This document shows positions 1-8,811 of a stretch of DNA of 37,129 bases, piece after piece (the stretch's first letter is position 1; the number at the start of each line of letters is the position of its first letter). The position numbers and the translations under genes are program-made. Source of the stretch: Chlorobaculum parvum (lineage in GTDB: Bacteria > Bacteroidota > Chlorobiia > Chlorobiales > Chlorobiaceae). The notes beneath the pieces are model-generated. The model was not told the DNA's origin. It did no database searches and worked only from the letters and a program-made list of their open reading frames with translations. Location: the NCBI GenBank assembly GCA_011372505.1, contig DRSQ01000143.1, forward strand, positions 1 to 37,129, read 5' to 3'.

Positions 1-221
1 ATCTCCTCCGACTTGAGCGTGGTGACCTCGGCGCTGACCGGGCCATCGACGAGGTCGCAGATTTTCTTGATGTGCGCCTTGAAGTCGGCGTAGGTGAAGT
101 TGGCCGGGTCTTTGACGATTTTGGCGATTAGCGACGGGTTGGTCGTGACGCCGTCAAGCACGCCAAGTTCATTGGCAGCGCGGATTTCGTCGAGACTGGC
201 GGTATCGATAAAGAATTTCAT
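1..221 (-). CDS. tal: Transaldolase (fructose-6-phosphate aldolase/TalB-like), N-terminal part; truncated by window edge
   Basis: Minus-strand translation from ATG at 221: [73 protein letters not shown]; typical transaldolase N-terminus (DGVTTNPSL). Not in the supplied ORF track because it is open at the edge. Confidence 0.93.
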   Translation of the reverse strand, partial: MKFFIDTASLDEIRAANELGVLDGVTTNPSLIAKIVKDPANFTYADFKAHIKKICDLVDGPVSAEVTTLKSEE

Positions 222-230
222 AAAACCTCC

Positions 231-1283
231 TCAGGCGTTGACCGGTTTTGCATCGAGCATGGCGTTGAAGTTTCGTACCGGGCGGCCCTCCCAGTCGCGC
301 TTGTGGTAAGCGTATCCGGCGATGAGCGGCATGGCGACGGTGGCTTCGGCGAAGACCATCTGCTCGTAAACCGTATCGACCTTGCCCCACGAGCTAGCCT
401 CCTTGAGCGTCGAGCCGGAGAGCGCGCCGTCGCGTTCGTCGGCCACAGTGATCTGCACGGCGTAGGTGTGCATCGAAACATCTTCGTAGCCAAGTACCTC
501 AGCCGCAACAACGATATCCTGCGTAAAGTTCTTCGGCACGCCGCCGCCAATCATGAAAATGCCGGTCTTATCGTTCTCGATCTTGATTCTGGTCAGCTCG
601 CGGAAATCCTTGACCGAGTCGATGGAGACGTGGTTCTCCGGGCTGTGCCACTGGTGGTGCACCAGGCCGAATCCCGCGGAGCAGTCCGAGAAGGCCGGGC
701 AGAAGATCGGCACGCCCTTCTCGTAGGCTTTATAGACGATGGAATTCTTGTCGAGCCCCTTCTTTTCGATGTACTTGCCCATCTCGACGATGAACTCGCG
801 TGACGAGTACGCGCCGGGCTGCATCGAGTTGGCGATAATGGCCATGGTGTCGTCGCAGACGCGAAGTTCGTCCTCGTCGATGTAGGTGTCGTAGATGCGG
901 TCAATAGCCAGCTCACGCAGCTCGGCGTCATCGGCGAACTGCGAGCCTTTCCAGTGCTTGAAGCCGAGCGCCTCGAAAAAGTCCTGATCGACGATGTTCG
1001 CTCCGGTCGAGACGATGGCGTCAACCATGTTGTGTTCGAGCATATCGATGATGACCTGCTTCAGGCCGGCGCTGATGAGCGAACCTGCGAGGGTGAGGAT
1101 GACGGCGCACTCCTTGTCTTTCTGCATCAGATCAACGATGGAGGCCGCGCGAGCCAGGTTGCGCGCCTGAAACGCCATGTCGGCCATCTCTTCGACCATC
1201 GGCACGACGTTATGTCTGGTGATGCCGATGTGCTTGATTGGCTCTTTCAGAAATCCCGCTTTCTGCATCGAACGCTCTTCCAT
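231..1283 (-). CDS. Deoxyhypusine synthase-like protein
   Basis: 350 aa; DHS-family sequence including the SWGK segment (LKEASSWGKVDTVYEQM) that corresponds to the DHS active-site lysine region. Confidence 0.88.
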   Translation of the reverse strand: MEERSMQKAGFLKEPIKHIGITRHNVVPMVEEMADMAFQARNLARAASIVDLMQKDKECAVILTLAGSLISAGLKQVIIDMLEHNMVDAIVSTGANIVDQDFFEALGFKHWKGSQFADDAELRELAIDRIYDTYIDEDELRVCDDTMAIIANSMQPGAYSSREFIVEMGKYIEKKGLDKNSIVYKAYEKGVPIFCPAFSDCSAGFGLVHHQWHSPENHVSIDSVKDFRELTRIKIENDKTGIFMIGGGVPKNFTQDIVVAAEVLGYEDVSMHTYAVQITVADERDGALSGSTLKEASSWGKVDTVYEQMVFAEATVAMPLIAGYAYHKRDWEGRPVRNFNAMLDAKPVNA

Positions 1284-1409
1284 AGGTGACTCCTGTACTA
1301 TTTTAGATGCTTCTGTTTGATTGTAATACTGAACTGACGAGTTGGACAGCGGCTGTTCATGAGAAAAACCTTGCCCCTGAATTTCTCAGGCCCGAATGCT
1401 CAGTTTATC

Positions 1410-1443
1410 GATTTCGATCCCGATTTCAATTTCGGTCGAAATC
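1410..1443. repeat. Intergenic inverted repeat GATTTCGA-TC-CCGA...TCGG-TCGAAATC
   Basis: GATTTCGA (1410-1417) pairs with TCGAAATC (1436-1443); inner CCGA pairs with TCGG; 2-nt bulge. Confidence 0.5.
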
Positions 1444-1469
1444 TGTTTGTCGATTTTTCACAATGAAGA

Positions 1470-1545
1470 ACCCCGCCGCAAGCAGCGGGGTATCTTGAGG
1501 ACAACACCTGAATACTTTACGCCGTAAACGGCGGGGTATTTACCC
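1470..1545. repeat. Tandem REP-like hairpin doublet, both copies ending in GCGGGGTAT
   Basis: CCGCCGCAAGCAGCGGGGTAT and ACGCCGTAAACGGCGGGGTAT match at 17/21 positions; GCGGGGTAT at 1485-1493 and 1531-1539; each forms a GC hairpin. Confidence 0.6.
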
Positions 1546-1560
1546 TTAGGGAATAAAAAA

Positions 1561-1662
1561 GGAGAGCAAGCTGACTATATCACACACTCACATTACCGGA
1601 TGCTGCTTCCTTCCGGACCTGACATGGTTGGGTAAGAGAATGCTGTATAGGACTTACTCTCC
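1561..1662 (-). ncRNA. ffs: Bacterial small signal recognition particle RNA (4.5S type)
   Basis: Minus strand GGAGAGTAAG...CATGTCAGGTCCGGAAGGAAGCAGCATC...CTTGCTCTCC; conserved GGTCCGGAAGGAAGCAGC apical domain with GGAA tetraloop, closing stem GGAGAG/CTCTCC followed by T6. Confidence 0.95.
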
Positions 1663-1853
1663 TAAATCTGCTATGTTCTTGTTTTTAACAGCGCCGATCA
1701 AACGGGCCGAGTAAAAACAGGCCTCTAATATAGCCTTCTGAAGTTAAAATACAAAAACAAAGCTTTTTTCTTTGTGACAACTGTTATAACTTCGTAACCG
1801 TCCCGGGAAACCGCCTCCGGGAGCTTTGGATGGGGCGCAGAAACCGGCGGTTG

Positions 1854-1974
1854 TGTCATTCTGAACGAAGTGAAGAATCCAGCTTCTTCGGCATTGGCCG
1901 ACAACTTGTTGGTTAACTGCAAATTACGTGACGTTCTGGATTCTTCGCCCGACTGCATCGGACTCAGAATGACA
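1854..1974. repeat. Inverted-repeat element of the GTCATTCTGA...GAAGAATCCAG type
   Basis: Left arm TGTCATTCTGAACGAAGTGAAGAATCCAG (1854-1882); right arm CTGGATTCTTC...TCAGAATGACA (1936-1974); outer 11 bp and inner 11 bp complementary, with about 10 nt extra in the right arm. Confidence 0.7.
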
Positions 1975-2040
1975 AGAGATGACAATAAAACCCGCCATAA
2001 CATCAGATTCCCTGCAAAACAGGAGCAACAAACCCGACCC

Positions 2041-3075
2041 ATGTCGACACAAAGGATTTTAAGCGGGATGCGGCCTACCGGCAAGCTGCACCTCGGCCAC
2101 TACACCGGAGCACTTGAAAACTGGATCGCGCAGCAGAACCTTCTCCATCCCGACGGAAGCCGGGCTTACGAGACCTGCTTTCTGATCGCCGACTACCACA
2201 GCCTGACCACTTCGCTCGACACCTCGATGATCTACGAGCACTCGCTCGACATGCTGGTTGACTGGCTTGCGGCGGGCGTTGATCCGGAGAAAAGCCCGGT
2301 GTTCCGTCAGTCGCAGGTCAAGGAGCACGCCGAGCTGTTCCTCGTCTTCTCGATGCTCATCACCAAGGCGCGGCTCGAACGCAACCCGACGCTCAAGGAG
2401 CAGGTACGGGACCTGAACATGGACTCGCTGGTCTACGGCCACCTTGGCTATCCGGTGCTGCAGGCGGCGGACATCCTGCTCTACAAGGGCAACGTGGTGC
2501 CGGTGGGCGAGGATCAGATTCCGCACGTCGAGATCACCCGCGAGATCGCCCGCAAGTTCAACAGCCATTACCAGCATCCGGCGCTTGGCGACGTGTTTCC
2601 CGAACCCGCGCCGAAGATCACGAAGTTCGCGCGGCTCGTCGGCCTCGACGGCAAGGCGAAGATGTCCAAGTCGCTTGGCAACACGATTCTGCTCAGTGAC
2701 GGCCCGGACGAGGTGCTCGCGAAGATGCGCCCCGCCGTGACCGACACGCAGAAGATGCGCCGTAACGATCCGGGCCGCCCGGAGGTGTGCCTGGTTTACA
2801 GCTACCACCAGAAGTTCACCAGCGAAGCGCAGCTTGCCGAAATCGAAGCGGGGTGCCGCTCAGGCGCACTCGGCTGCGTCGATTGCAAGAAAATGTGCGC
2901 CGCGAACATCTCGGCGGAGCTGGCTCCGATCCTCGAAAGGCGCAAGCACTACGAAGCGCAGCCGGAGATGGTCAAAGAGATTCTGCACGAAGGCGAAGTG
3001 AAAGCCCGGAAAATCGCCGGAGAAACCATGAAAGAGGTCAGAGAGGCGATGAGCCTCGGGGAGAGCAACGCATGA
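2041..3075 (+). CDS. trpS: Tryptophanyl-tRNA synthetase
   Basis: MSTQRILSGMRPTGKLHLGHYTGALENW...; HxGH-type motif and KMSKS (AKMSKSLGN). Start placed at 2041; the longer 1870 ORF start reads through the inverted-repeat element. Confidence 0.96.
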   Translation: MSTQRILSGMRPTGKLHLGHYTGALENWIAQQNLLHPDGSRAYETCFLIADYHSLTTSLDTSMIYEHSLDMLVDWLAAGVDPEKSPVFRQSQVKEHAELFLVFSMLITKARLERNPTLKEQVRDLNMDSLVYGHLGYPVLQAADILLYKGNVVPVGEDQIPHVEITREIARKFNSHYQHPALGDVFPEPAPKITKFARLVGLDGKAKMSKSLGNTILLSDGPDEVLAKMRPAVTDTQKMRRNDPGRPEVCLVYSYHQKFTSEAQLAEIEAGCRSGALGCVDCKKMCAANISAELAPILERRKHYEAQPEMVKEILHEGEVKARKIAGETMKEVREAMSLGESNA

Positions 3076-3776
3076 TAATACAAAACGATACCAAGCCGAA
3101 AGCCTTCATTTTCGATATGGATGGCGTGCTGGTTGATAACATGAGAATGCACGCGCAGTCGTGGGTCGATCTGTTCGCCGACTACGGCCTGTCGGGCCTC
3201 GATCCGGAACGCTACCTCGTCGAAACTGCCGGCATGAAGGGCCTCGACGTGCTGCGCTACTTCCTCGATCCGTCAATTTCGCCCGAAGAGGCCGACAAGC
3301 TCACCGAGCTTAAGGACATTCTTTACCGCGTGATGAACCGCAACTCCATCGTGGCCATGCCGGGCCTCGAAGCGTTCCTCGACCGCGCGGCAAACGCTAG
3401 CGTCCGGCTCGGCATCGGCACGGGCGCGGGGCCGAAAAACATCGACTACGTGCTCGGCCTGACCGGCCTGACGCCGCGCTTCGAAGCGGTCGTCGGCGCG
3501 CACATGGTCAAGCACGGCAAGCCCCATCCGGAGACCTTCCTGCAGGTCGCCGAACGACTCGGCGCTGATCCGGCCAACTGCATCGTCTTCGAGGACGCCC
3601 TGCCCGGCGCGGAAGCCGCGGGCGCCGCAGGCATGAGCTGCGTAGCGGTCACGACGACCAACGCTCCCGAAGCGTTCGCCGCGTTCGACAACGTCATCAC
3701 GACCATCGACCATTTCGACGGCCTCCTGCCCGAAGCGCTGCTTGAGCTGTGCGGTGCCGCTAAAACCATGTCTTAA
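3072..3776 (+). CDS. HAD-superfamily hydrolase (beta-phosphoglucomutase/phosphatase-like)
   Basis: MIIQNDTKPKAFIFDMDGVLVDNMRMHAQSW...; DxDG motif, GKPHPETF and FEDALPGAEAA motifs; ATGA overlap with trpS stop. Confidence 0.93.
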   Translation: MIIQNDTKPKAFIFDMDGVLVDNMRMHAQSWVDLFADYGLSGLDPERYLVETAGMKGLDVLRYFLDPSISPEEADKLTELKDILYRVMNRNSIVAMPGLEAFLDRAANASVRLGIGTGAGPKNIDYVLGLTGLTPRFEAVVGAHMVKHGKPHPETFLQVAERLGADPANCIVFEDALPGAEAAGAAGMSCVAVTTTNAPEAFAAFDNVITTIDHFDGLLPEALLELCGAAKTMS

Positions 3777-3788
3777 CGATTCATACCG

Positions 3789-5444
3789 ATGCGAGCCTTT
3801 TTCCTTCCCTTCATTCAGGACGCCCTGCAGAAAGCGGGCATCGAGACCGACAAGGAGATTCAGATCGACAAGCCGAACGACAAGAAGTTCGGCGACTTCT
3901 CGACCAACATCGCCTTCCTGCTGGCCAAAGAGGCCCGGAAAAATCCGCGCGAGCTTGCCGCACAGTTGATCGATCTATTCGCCTTTCCGGAAGGCACGGT
4001 GACGAAAACCGAGGTGGCGGGGCCGGGCTTCATCAACTTCCATCTCGCCCCGGCATTCTTCATGCGCTCGGCTCAGGAGGTGTTGGCAAAGGGCGAGGCG
4101 TTCGGCTGCACGGAGTCGGGCAAGGGGCAGAAGGCGATTGTGGAGTACGTCAGCGCCAACCCGACTGGCCCGCTCACCATTGGGCGCGGACGCGGCGGCG
4201 TGCTGGGCGACTGCATCGCGAACCTGCTCGAAACGCAGGGCTACGAGGTGACACGCGAGTACTACTTCAACGACGCCGGACGCCAGATGCAGATTCTGGC
4301 CGAATCGGTGCGCTATCGCTACCTCGAAAAGTGCGGGCAGACGGTCGAGTTCCCGGAGACGCACTACCAGGGCGACTACATCGGCGAGATCGCCGAGACG
4401 CTCTTCATCGAGCACGGCGATGAGCTAACCGCAACCGAAGAGCTGACGATCTTCAAGGAGAGCGCCGAAGCGGTCATCTTCAGCTCCATCCGCAGAACGC
4501 TCGAAAAAATCTCGATCAAGCACGACGAGTTCTTCAACGAGCACACGCTCTACCAGTCGCGCGAAGGCCAGCCATCGGCCAACCGGCAGGTGATCGACGT
4601 GCTCGACGCCAAGGGCTTCATCGGCAACTACGACGGCGCGACCTGGTTTTTGACGACCAAGCTCGGGCAGGAAAAGGACAAGGTGCTCATCAAATCCTCC
4701 GGCGATCCGAGCTACCGCCTGCCCGACATCGCCTACCACGTCACCAAGTTCGAGCGCGGCTTCGACCTCATGGTCAACGTCTTCGGCGCGGATCACATAG
4801 ACGAGTACCCCGACGTACTCGAAGCATTAAAGATTCTCGGCTACGATGCCTCGAAGGTCAAGGTGGCCATCAACCAGTTCGTCACCACCACGGTCGGTGG
4901 CCAGACGGTCAAGATGTCCACCCGCAAGGGCAACGCCGACCTGCTCGACGACCTGATCGACGACGTTGGCGCGGACGCCACGCGCCTCTTCTTCATCATG
5001 CGCAGCAAGGATTCGCACCTGAACTTCGATGTGGAGCTGGCAAAGAAGCAGTCAAAAGACAACCCGGTTTTTTATCTGCAATACGCCCACGCAAGGATTT
5101 GCAGCCTCGTGCGTCTTGCCGAAAAAGAGGTCGGCTTCGACGAAGCTGCGGCCACCGGCGAGAGCCTGCCGCTGCTTGACAGCAAACCGGAGATCGACCT
5201 CGCCTCCGCGCTGCTCGACTTCCCGGATGTCATCCAGTCCTGCCTGCGCCTGCTCGAACCGCAGAAGATGGTCGAGTACCTGCACACGGTCGCCGAGCGC
5301 TACCACAAGTTCTATCAGGAGTGCCCGATTCTGAAAGCCGACGAAAACATCCGCACGGCGCGGCTTGAGTTGTCACTCACGGTGCGTCAGGTGCTGCGCA
5401 ACGGCTTCAGAATTCTGGGAATTTCCGCACCGGAATCGATGTAA
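3789..5444 (+). CDS. argS: Arginyl-tRNA synthetase
   Basis: 551 aa; [33 protein letters not shown]-terminal ALR/DALR anticodon-binding region. Confidence 0.97.
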   Translation: MRAFFLPFIQDALQKAGIETDKEIQIDKPNDKKFGDFSTNIAFLLAKEARKNPRELAAQLIDLFAFPEGTVTKTEVAGPGFINFHLAPAFFMRSAQEVLAKGEAFGCTESGKGQKAIVEYVSANPTGPLTIGRGRGGVLGDCIANLLETQGYEVTREYYFNDAGRQMQILAESVRYRYLEKCGQTVEFPETHYQGDYIGEIAETLFIEHGDELTATEELTIFKESAEAVIFSSIRRTLEKISIKHDEFFNEHTLYQSREGQPSANRQVIDVLDAKGFIGNYDGATWFLTTKLGQEKDKVLIKSSGDPSYRLPDIAYHVTKFERGFDLMVNVFGADHIDEYPDVLEALKILGYDASKVKVAINQFVTTTVGGQTVKMSTRKGNADLLDDLIDDVGADATRLFFIMRSKDSHLNFDVELAKKQSKDNPVFYLQYAHARICSLVRLAEKEVGFDEAAATGESLPLLDSKPEIDLASALLDFPDVIQSCLRLLEPQKMVEYLHTVAERYHKFYQECPILKADENIRTARLELSLTVRQVLRNGFRILGISAPESM

Positions 5445-5467
5445 GGAGACGGGACGAAAAGGCGGGC

Positions 5468-6055
5468 TCAGGAACGATAGAACCCGTGCTCCGCGATGTA
5501 GTGGGTGATCGATGGGGGGACAAGCTGGGAAACCGGCTGCCCTGATGCGACAAGCCGCCGGATATCTGTAGCGGAAACCGGCATATCGAAATCGATACGG
5601 CGTACCGGCAAGTGAAGCGCTTCCGCATCATGCTGGCAATCCTCATAGCCTTCACGCCCGAAATAGACGATCTGGCAGAGCCCCGGAATTTCCGATGCGG
5701 CTTTCCACCGGCCCATCTGCCGATAACTGTCCTCACCTACCAGCAGCAGCAATTCATCGTCGGGATAAAGCCCGGAAAGATGATGAAGCAGATCGACTGT
5801 GTATGACGGCCCCGGCTGCTCCATTTCCCACGCACTCGTTTCAGCGAACGGGCCAGTTGCATTGAGCTCATCAGTCAGCAGCTTGGCCATCTTGAGCCGC
5901 TCTCTATCAGATGCGTGAGAACCAGATTTGAAGGGATTGCGCGATACCGAGACAACAAGTCGGTCAAGCTGGAGTAGCTCCCGGGCAAACAGGCACATGG
6001 CCAGATGGCCGTTGTGTGGAGGATCGAAACTTCCGCCGAAAATCCCAGTCAGCAC
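5468..6055 (-). CDS. nadD: Nicotinate-nucleotide adenylyltransferase
   Basis: MLTGIFGGSFDPPHNGHLAMC...; GGSFDPPHNGHL and SATDIRRLV motifs. Confidence 0.95.
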   Translation of the reverse strand: MLTGIFGGSFDPPHNGHLAMCLFARELLQLDRLVVSVSRNPFKSGSHASDRERLKMAKLLTDELNATGPFAETSAWEMEQPGPSYTVDLLHHLSGLYPDDELLLLVGEDSYRQMGRWKAASEIPGLCQIVYFGREGYEDCQHDAEALHLPVRRIDFDMPVSATDIRRLVASGQPVSQLVPPSITHYIAEHGFYRS

Positions 6056-6981
6056 TACGATTCAGTGTCGCGCACTTTGGAAAAGTGCTCCATAACCTTC
6101 TTGTAGGAGCCCTCAACCTCCTTGCTGTTAGCGGGATACAGCTGCTGAAAGCGCTCGATGGTCTGGCGGGCCTCAAACCACTTGCTTCGCCTGATACTTG
6201 TATCGATTTTGCCAAGCCATGCAGACTTGACCCACTTCGTATCGGGATACTGGTTGATGATGACATCAAAGTAAATATCGGCAGCGCGGTATTTTTTCAG
6301 CCTGACATACTGCTGGGCGATAGAATAGCGGTTATGCGCAAGCCTGTCTCTCAGCTTTAGTATGGCTGATTTGCTGTAGCTGACCGGCGCTTCATTTGAA
6401 AGCTGAGACATCGCCGCGTCGTATTTGGCTTTGTACGAAGCGTTTGTCGGATCGACCTTCAGCAGCTCTTTGTACAATTCAGCATCACCTTGCGCCTGGG
6501 CTGAATCATCGACCGGATATTCATCCAGATAGGTCGCAAACTCATTGATTGCCTTGACGGTGTACTCCTGATCAAGCTCATAAAAAGGGGAGAGCTTTTC
6601 GTAAGACTTGGCAAGCTGGAACTGTGCATTTTTTGCAAAAGGAGAGCCGGGCGTCTGTTGCAAAAGTCTGCGATACATGTCTGCAGCGAGCAGGTATTGC
6701 TTTTTCTGGTAATACGAGTTTGCCAGCGAATGCAGCACATCATCTTCCAGATTGCTCGCCCGCGTCGAAAAGAGCAGGGACTCAAGCACTTCAATGGCTT
6801 TGCTGTACTTCTTCCTGGCAATCAGGTCAGTGGCCTGCTGATATCGGCTTTCAGCCTGTGAAACTGTTGAAACCTGAGCAACCGGCAACTTCGATGATGA
6901 ACAGGACGACAAAGTTACAGCGAGCAAAAAAAGACCAGGCAAAATCTTACGTAACGGCATTCTCATAACCGGTTGAGACAT
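6055..6981 (-). CDS. bamD: Outer membrane assembly lipoprotein BamD
   Basis: Start MSQPVMRMPLRKILPGLFLLAVTLSSCSSSK (lipobox LSSC) and TPR-like repeats typical of BamD/YfiO. Supplied ORF start at 7107 is judged too long. Confidence 0.87.
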   Translation of the reverse strand: MSQPVMRMPLRKILPGLFLLAVTLSSCSSSKLPVAQVSTVSQAESRYQQATDLIARKKYSKAIEVLESLLFSTRASNLEDDVLHSLANSYYQKKQYLLAADMYRRLLQQTPGSPFAKNAQFQLAKSYEKLSPFYELDQEYTVKAINEFATYLDEYPVDDSAQAQGDAELYKELLKVDPTNASYKAKYDAAMSQLSNEAPVSYSKSAILKLRDRLAHNRYSIAQQYVRLKKYRAADIYFDVIINQYPDTKWVKSAWLGKIDTSIRRSKWFEARQTIERFQQLYPANSKEVEGSYKKVMEHFSKVRDTES

Positions 6982-7116
6982 AGCGACTTCCTTAGTGCAA
7001 ATGAATGAATAACAAACAGTTAGCGTGTATTTTCCAACCAACAGACAACCAGCTCCCTGGAATTCATTCCTATGCGAAGCCAGAAAAGACGAACAGGGGC
7101 AAGACATGCCGGGTTG

Positions 7117-7189
7117 TGGAGCTTAGGGGAGTCGAACCCCTGACCTTCTCATTGCGAACGAGACGCTCTACCAACTGAGCTAAAGCCCC
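7117..7189 (-). tRNA. tRNA-Ala, anticodon CGC
   Basis: GGGGCTTTAGCTCAGTTGGTAGAGCGTCTCGTTCGCAATGAGAAGGTCAGGGGTTCGACTCCCCTAAGCTCCA folds as a cloverleaf; G3-U70 pair (Ala identity); loop TTCGCAA gives CGC; CCA not encoded. Confidence 0.95.
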
Positions 7190-7254
7190 GGAATGCAATC
7201 ACACGGTGTCGTCATTGCATCAAGCTTATTAATATATTTTTTTAGCCGCACAAA

Positions 7255-7283
7255 AAAAAGCCTGCTCGATGGCAGGCTTTTCA
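7255..7283 (-). terminator. Intrinsic terminator downstream of atpH
   Basis: Minus strand AAAAGCCTGC-catcga-GCAGGCTTTTTTTT. Confidence 0.85.
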
Positions 7284-7302
7284 AACACTTTATTTTAAAA
7301 TC

Positions 7303-7848
7303 TCAGGCCGGCTCAGCAAGGAGCGAGCTTTTGAGAAGCTGAAGCTGATGCTGGATACTACCGTCGAGAATCGTATCTCCAATTTTGACAGTCACGCCAC
7401 CGATGAGCTTCTCATCGAGAGACATCTTTGCCCGAATTTTCTTACCAGTACGCTTCGACAGGCCATTGACCAACTCTTTAGCCTGTTCGTCACTGAGTTT
7501 GACGGCGCTTTTTACATCGGCGTTAATCACACCGTTACGCTCGTCAAGCAGTGAAGCAAATTCAGTAATCACGCTTGGCAGAAGATTTGCGCGCTTTTTG
7601 TGGGCAAGCAGCTTGATGAAAATCATCGTCTTTTCACCAACCTCTTTGCCGAAGATCTCTTCGAGAATGCGAGACTTGAGATCGACATTAATCAGCGGGC
7701 TCCTCAGTGCCAGCAATAATTCACGGCTACCGCTGAGAACCTCCTGGATTTTCAGAAGATCTTCAGTCACCGTCTCCAGAAAATTGGCCTCAATGGCCAC
7801 CTCAAGCAAAGCCAATGCGTATCTGCGGCTTGCAATTGCACTTGACAT
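7303..7848 (-). CDS. atpH: ATP synthase F1 subunit delta
   Basis: MSSAIASRRYALALLEVA...; OSCP/delta family; position after atpF. Confidence 0.93.
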   Translation of the reverse strand: MSSAIASRRYALALLEVAIEANFLETVTEDLLKIQEVLSGSRELLLALRSPLINVDLKSRILEEIFGKEVGEKTMIFIKLLAHKKRANLLPSVITEFASLLDERNGVINADVKSAVKLSDEQAKELVNGLSKRTGKKIRAKMSLDEKLIGGVTVKIGDTILDGSIQHQLQLLKSSLLAEPA

Positions 7849-7863
7849 AGTTCCGAAAGTTTA

Positions 7864-8391
7864 TCAGTTACGCTTGGCTGCCATTTCATTGATCATATCA
7901 TTGACCACAGCTTTCTGCTTGTCAGCATCGAGCGAGGTGCGAATGATCTTCTCGGCACCCTTGACCGCCATGTCGGCGACCTCGTTACGGAGCACGTCGA
8001 GAGCACGGCGTTTCTCCTGCTCGATCTCCTCTTTCGCGGCGGCGATCATCTTCTGGGATTCGGCCTGAGCCTTCTCGGTCAGCTCGGTGCGAACCTTGTC
8101 AGCATACTCTTTGCCTTCCCTGATGATCTTGTCGGCCTCTACATCTGCCTTGGCCAGCATTTCCTTGTTTTTCTTCAGAATGGATTCGGCTTCCTCTTTG
8201 GCCGTGTGTGCACGGTCAATGGCTGACTGAATTCCCTTTTCGCGCTCTTCGAGCATCGAAATGATCGGACCCCATGCAATTTTTTTCAGAATGACCAGCA
8301 CAATCACGAACGTGATCGCTGTCCAGAAGATAAGACCAGGATTCGGATTGAGAAGCCCGCCACTGAGAAGAATAATCCCTGACGTTAACAT
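7864..8391 (-). CDS. atpF: ATP synthase Fo subunit b
   Basis: N-terminal TM segment followed by a long charged helix ([30 protein letters not shown]...). Confidence 0.95.
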   Translation of the reverse strand: MLTSGIILLSGGLLNPNPGLIFWTAITFVIVLVILKKIAWGPIISMLEEREKGIQSAIDRAHTAKEEAESILKKNKEMLAKADVEADKIIREGKEYADKVRTELTEKAQAESQKMIAAAKEEIEQEKRRALDVLRNEVADMAVKGAEKIIRTSLDADKQKAVVNDMINEMAAKRN

Positions 8392-8421
8392 GAACGCTGT
8401 TCTTTAACAGATTGATAAAAT

Positions 8422-8458
8422 CCGCCTGCAGCCTTTCAGAAAGAAGTGCCGCAGACGG
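8422..8458 (-). promoter_or_regulatory. Stem-loop in atpE-atpF intergenic region
   Basis: Minus strand CCGTCTGC...GCAGGCGG, 8 bp (one G-U), with inner CTTT-CTG-AAAG. Confidence 0.5.
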
Positions 8459-8481
8459 GTTAAGCTTTTGGCGACGATATC

Positions 8482-8709
8482 TTACTTCAAGGCGAGAAGC
8501 ACGCAGATAACCTCACCGAACAGTGCAACACCTTCGATAAGAGCAGCCGCGATGATCATCGTGGTACGAATATCAGAGGTAGCCTCAGGCTGGCGGGCGG
8601 TACCTTCTGCTGCCGAAGCAGCGATATTGCCGATACCAAGACCTGCACCGATAACTGCCAGACCAGCGCCGATACCGGCACCCAAGTAACCCAAACCCAT
8701 TCCTTCCAT
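8482..8709 (-). CDS. atpE: ATP synthase Fo subunit c
   Basis: 75 aa, two TM glycine-rich hairpin with RQPEA loop and essential Glu (AAALIEGVALFGEV); GGAGG RBS upstream. Confidence 0.97.
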   Translation of the reverse strand: MEGMGLGYLGAGIGAGLAVIGAGLGIGNIAASAAEGTARQPEATSDIRTTMIIAAALIEGVALFGEVICVLLALK

Positions 8710-8811
8710 CTTTAAATTGCCTCCGTGGATTGTTTTGTTTTAAAAGTGAATGCTACCCGTTGTAGCGGTTCTGAAAAAGAATAAAATCCTGTATCAGATC
8801 GGGACTCCGGA

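Noticed and set aside
1801-1822. TCCCGG...CCGGGA short hairpin upstream of trpS
   Set aside because: Only 6 bp, no T-tract and no neighbouring gene end; too weak to call.
2787-3071. N-terminal 95 codons of the 2787-3776 ORF
   Set aside because: Out-of-frame reading of trpS; the HAD protein starts at 3072 with an ATGA overlap.
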